The translations under genes were made by a program, and so were the position numbers. A model generated the notes under the pieces. The model had not been told where the DNA came from and did no database searches. It saw only the letters and a program-made list of their open reading frames with translations. Below are positions 4,466-7,147 of a stretch of 7,147 nucleotides of DNA, one piece after another; position 1 is the first letter of the stretch, and each line of letters opens with the position of its first letter. Source of the DNA: Anaerolineae bacterium (GTDB lineage: Bacteria; Chloroflexota; Anaerolineae; SpSt-313); assembly GCA_023511475.1 (NCBI GenBank), contig JAIMBM010000149.1, positions 1 through 7,147 on the forward strand, read 5' to 3'.

Positions 4466-7147
4466 TCATGAGAGCTCCAGAGTGAACGTGTACAGTATGC
4501 CGTTCACTAGGACCACAAACCGCTCCGAGGCCTGCAGTGAGACGCCACTCTCAGGGACCAGGCACCAGTTTCCGAAACGAGGATCGTTGTAACCAACCTG
4601 AGCCTGTTCCAGGTTCGCCCTGGGCCGCAGGAGCACATGCTCTTCCTCACCCTCGGGCGCTTCAAATGTGACTTCGGCCAAGACGTCGGCGGCTCCGGCC
4701 CGGCTCGCCAGCCGGGGGACACCATCGCCTCCGAGGACCACATAGACGGGTCGTGTGGCTGTGGCCCTGCTGCGGGTCTGGTCGAACTCTGAAATCACTA
4801 CCATGCCGGAGCGGTCCGGCCAGATGAGGATGAGAAGGAGCGTTAGCAGGCCCCATCCCAGCAGCCCTTTCCAGCGCAGGAAAGGAAACGGCCAGAACCA
4901 GTCGTATGCGAGGCACCAGGCCGGAAGCAGGAACTGCCTGGCAGCACCCAGAATCCCGGGTGGCCGGTAGAAGGTCACGGTGTATTCGGCCGGCTGGACG
5001 ACGGCATGCGGGTTGCTGAGCACAATGGAGCCGGTGTAGTGACCCGGAGGCAGATCGGCTGGCAACTCCAGGGTCAGGAGCACGCGATAGAGGTCCTTTC
5101 CCACGAACTCCAGAGCGCCCAGACGCGGCGGCAGCGGCAGAGTGACCTGTCGCGACTGGCCCACGAGGTGTAGGGACACGAGACGCGCGTCCACTCCCAG
5201 CGCATTGGGTACCCACTCGCCACGGAAGCGAATCTCGACGGTCGCCTCGCCACTCCCCACGGCGCCCAGGTCGATGAGGTCCGCGGGCCGCGACGCGCGC
5301 TCCCACGCGCAACAGGAGGGTCTCCTCGGCGGTCCTACAGCGGCAAGTCTCAGGACCGGTTGCGGAATGCGGAAGGCTACAGGCGAGCGACCCGGGCTGG
5401 CCGCGGCCGTCGGCGACTGCAGCACGAGCTCTGCGCTATAGTCAGCCGGAGGCAGTGCGGTCACGCCGCGGAGCGTCAGCTGCGCCACATAGGTATTGGC
5501 ACCCGCCGGCCTCGGGGGTGAGAGCAAGACTGTAACCTGCCCGCCATCGGCCACCGGCAGGAGCCTCTCCAGGCTTGCCGAGAGGTCGGGCATCCCGCCT
5601 TGGGTGAGCGCGGTGATCGTCACCGGCACCGCGGGGTCGGCCGATCCGGGGACGAGCGTGCCCAGGCTGCCAAGGGCGTCCAGCCCATCTACCAGGATCA
5701 CGTCGCCTGACACGAACCGCGCGAGGGTCGCATCAGTGTAGGGCCGCCCGCCCGTTGTGGCAGTGCCCACAAAGAGCACTTCATACGCTCGCCCTGGTTC
5801 GACGCTGAGGCTCTCATCCTGGCAGCGGCCGCCTTGACAAGAGAGCTCGGCTTCCGCCGTGTGGCCCGATGAGTCCCACACATAGGCACGTACGCGCGCG
5901 TCGGCCACACTCCCGTCAAAGTGGGCGGCCAGCCGCAACTTGCCCCCCGGAAGCAGGCCACTATCCGCCGCACTCGGCGAATCCACTATCAGTGGCGGCA
6001 CATTGGCTGGCTCGACCGAGAAGACCTTGCGCAGCTGGAGGGGCGCGAGTTCACCCCCCGCCTGGATCTCCAGGGTCTGAGGTTGGCCCGGTGTCGCGTG
6101 TGTCAGGACAACCTGCTTCCAGTAGATGTCCCGGTTGGCCGAGGGGCCGGCGGAGTCCAGCCTGATCACCTGGTTCTCAACCGCCACCGACACCACAGCA
6201 CCTGCGACGCTGCTGCCCGCCCGCTTAAGGCGTGTAAGGATGAGCAGTGGCTTGCCAACCGGAACGACACGCGGGCTCACGAACGAATCGAGCACGCTGG
6301 GCCGGGGGTACACCAGGTCAAATGCCACGTGAGACTGGACGATCACCAGGCCCGTGCCGCGACTCTCCCCCAGCGCCAGTTTCCATTCCCCCACCAGCGG
6401 TGCGTTGTGGCTGACGTGGACCAGTTCGTAGTGCTCCGCCTCCGACGGGGTTACCTTCGCACCGCTACTGAGCGACCGGCGACCGAGGACGTCCTCGTCC
6501 TCAAGCGTGAGGCCGCGCATGGCTGTCTGGGCTCCTGAAGCCCGCGGCACGATGACAAATGCATCGGTGATCGCCTGGTCGGGATTGGTCTGGAAGCTGA
6601 CGGTGCTGCCTGGGGCAACCTGCAACTCGTCTACGTAGCGCTCCGGCTGCACCATCGCGAAAACGCGCCCAAAAGCGCGGAGCAGGCCGTCAGCTCCGGT
6701 TACCTCCTGGCACATGGAGCCGGTCTCGTGCACCATCAGGCCGGCGATGGCACGGTCGGTGTCGCTGCCGAGAAGGATAGGGAACACCAGGATCCCTCTC
6801 CGGCCGGCATCGCGGATGGCCTCCTCCAGCGCCGGGCGCTGCGACGGTGGGTCGGGCTCGCCATCGGTGAGAAAGACGATCACCTGCCGGTTGGCAGAGC
6901 GATCGCCCGCGAGTAGGGCCATGGCCGCAGCGAGGGCGCCCTCCATGTTCGTGGCTCCTTTCGGCGCGCGAGGCTCGAGTTTGCCCTTCAGGTCTTTGCG
7001 GCTGTTGGCATCGTCCATGGCCTCAAGGACACCTTGAGCGGCACGGCCTATCGGGTCCACGCCAGTGGCGAAGGCAAAGGCAGCGATGCGGTCACCCGGG
7101 GCAGCGAGATCGACGAACAGCTGTGCCGCGCTCCAACGGAGCCCGGC
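4466..7147 (-). CDS. vWA-domain protein with serial beta-sandwich domains and a C-terminal membrane anchor (N-terminus outside window)
   Basis: The frame is open from the right edge to a TGA at 4468-4466, giving 893 visible residues; a GTG at 7060 is internal, because the vWA fold already runs upstream of it. Numbering from the first visible residue, the vWA domain covers about 1-170. MIDAS residues Thr66 (GATNMEG) and Asp95 (VFLTDGEPD) are present; the DxSxS motif and any signal peptide must lie beyond the edge. Next come several Ig-like beta-sandwich segments (about 180-730), two hydrophobic stretches (about 739-757, and a clear membrane helix at 760-777), and a C-terminal beta-rich domain of about 115 residues. 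vWA domains bind protein ligands through a metal ion, so a ligand-binding envelope protein is inferred. It is the first visible gene of the operon, 23 nt ahead of the tubulin-like gene. Oddity: residues about 606-619 look locally frameshifted. Precise function is unknown. Confidence 0.92.
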   Translation of the reverse strand, partial: AGLRWSAAQLFVDLAAPGDRIAAFAFATGVDPIGRAAQGVLEAMDDANSRKDLKGKLEPRAPKGATNMEGALAAAMALLAGDRSANRQVIVFLTDGEPDPPSQRPALEEAIRDAGRRGILVFPILLGSDTDRAIAGLMVHETGSMCQEVTGADGLLRAFGRVFAMVQPERYVDELQVAPGSTVSFQTNPDQAITDAFVIVPRASGAQTAMRGLTLEDEDVLGRRSLSSGAKVTPSEAEHYELVHVSHNAPLVGEWKLALGESRGTGLVIVQSHVAFDLVYPRPSVLDSFVSPRVVPVGKPLLILTRLKRAGSSVAGAVVSVAVENQVIRLDSAGPSANRDIYWKQVVLTHATPGQPQTLEIQAGGELAPLQLRKVFSVEPANVPPLIVDSPSAADSGLLPGGKLRLAAHFDGSVADARVRAYVWDSSGHTAEAELSCQGGRCQDESLSVEPGRAYEVLFVGTATTGGRPYTDATLARFVSGDVILVDGLDALGSLGTLVPGSADPAVPVTITALTQGGMPDLSASLERLLPVADGGQVTVLLSPPRPAGANTYVAQLTLRGVTALPPADYSAELVLQSPTAAASPGRSPVAFRIPQPVLRLAAVGPPRRPSCCAWERASRPADLIDLGAVGSGEATVEIRFRGEWVPNALGVDARLVSLHLVGQSRQVTLPLPPRLGALEFVGKDLYRVLLTLELPADLPPGHYTGSIVLSNPHAVVQPAEYTVTFYRPPGILGAARQFLLPAWCLAYDWFWPFPFLRWKGLLGWGLLTLLLILIWPDRSGMVVISEFDQTRSRATATRPVYVVLGGDGVPRLASRAGAADVLAEVTFEAPEGEEEHVLLRPRANLEQAQVGYNDPRFGNWCLVPESGVSLQASERFVVLVNGILYTFTLELS
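4820..4870 (-). other. Transmembrane segment of the vWA protein
   Basis: These codons specify GLLGWGLLTLLLILIW, flanked by Lys on the N-terminal side and Asp-Arg on the C-terminal side. It is the only strongly hydrophobic helix visible in the protein. A weaker aromatic stretch just before it (about 4878-4933) could form a re-entrant or second helix. If there is one helix, the last 115 residues sit on the opposite side of the membrane from the vWA and Ig-like part; if there are two, they sit on the same side. The sequence alone does not decide this. Confidence 0.75.

Noticed and set aside
4662..5312. A 216-codon minus-strand frame overlapping the vWA gene
   Set aside because: Apart from its first few residues, which may belong to the vWA protein through a local frameshift, the rest is Arg/Pro/Ser-rich. 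The main frame there encodes coherent beta strands and a membrane helix.
5921..6538. A 205-codon plus-strand open frame
   Set aside because: It is antisense to the Ig-like part of the vWA gene, and its translation is rich in Arg, His and Gln with no domain pattern.
7058..7060. GTG at 7060 as the start of the vWA protein
   Set aside because: The frame stays open to the right edge, and the 29 upstream residues (including SAAQLFVDL and DRIAAFAFAT) fit the first helix and second strand of a vWA domain. The gene is therefore truncated by the window.

Overview
The window is almost wall-to-wall coding (about 31 non-coding bases between genes), GC-rich, and carries three co-directional genes on the minus strand. 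They read from the right edge to the left: (1) a large von Willebrand factor A (vWA) surface or membrane protein, cut at its N-terminus by the right edge; (2) a complete 945-residue protein of the divergent bacterial tubulin/FtsZ-like family (Pfam Tubulin_2 type); (3) a further reading frame of at least 532 codons, starting with GTG and running off the left edge. Gene 3 is easily missed because it has a non-ATG start and no stop inside the window.

Genes 1 and 2 are separated by 23 nt and genes 2 and 3 by 8 nt. Each downstream gene has a clear Shine-Dalgarno sequence, and no hairpin terminator is visible between them, so they look like one operon whose promoter lies beyond the right edge.

The main observation is that gene 3 aligns by eye, block by block, with gene 2. 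However, its glycine-rich nucleotide-binding loops are destroyed: the tubulin signature GGTGAG of gene 2 is replaced by a DDPHSSA-type stretch. The operon therefore seems to encode an intact GTP-binding tubulin-like protein plus a co-encoded 'pseudo-tubulin' paralogue, together with a vWA protein that has serial beta-sandwich domains, a membrane anchor and a small C-terminal beta domain. Pairing of a divergent FtsZ-like protein with a vWA protein has been proposed, from genome context, to mark a membrane-remodelling system (Makarova and Koonin, 2010, from memory). The degenerate second tubulin is the part I do not recognise as described.

A working model, which is inference: the vWA protein senses or binds something at the envelope through its MIDAS and Ig-like domains. 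Its C-terminal part meets the tubulin-like protein, which uses a C-terminal linker and tail peptide, and the pseudo-tubulin caps or modulates the filament.

The organism cannot be fixed from this sequence. High GC, long Tubulin_2 proteins and vWA/Ig-type surface proteins fit Chloroflexota or a similar GC-rich bacterium, possibly an uncultured one, but this is a low-confidence guess. There are no RNA genes, mobile elements, CRISPR arrays or gene-free stretches over 300 bases.
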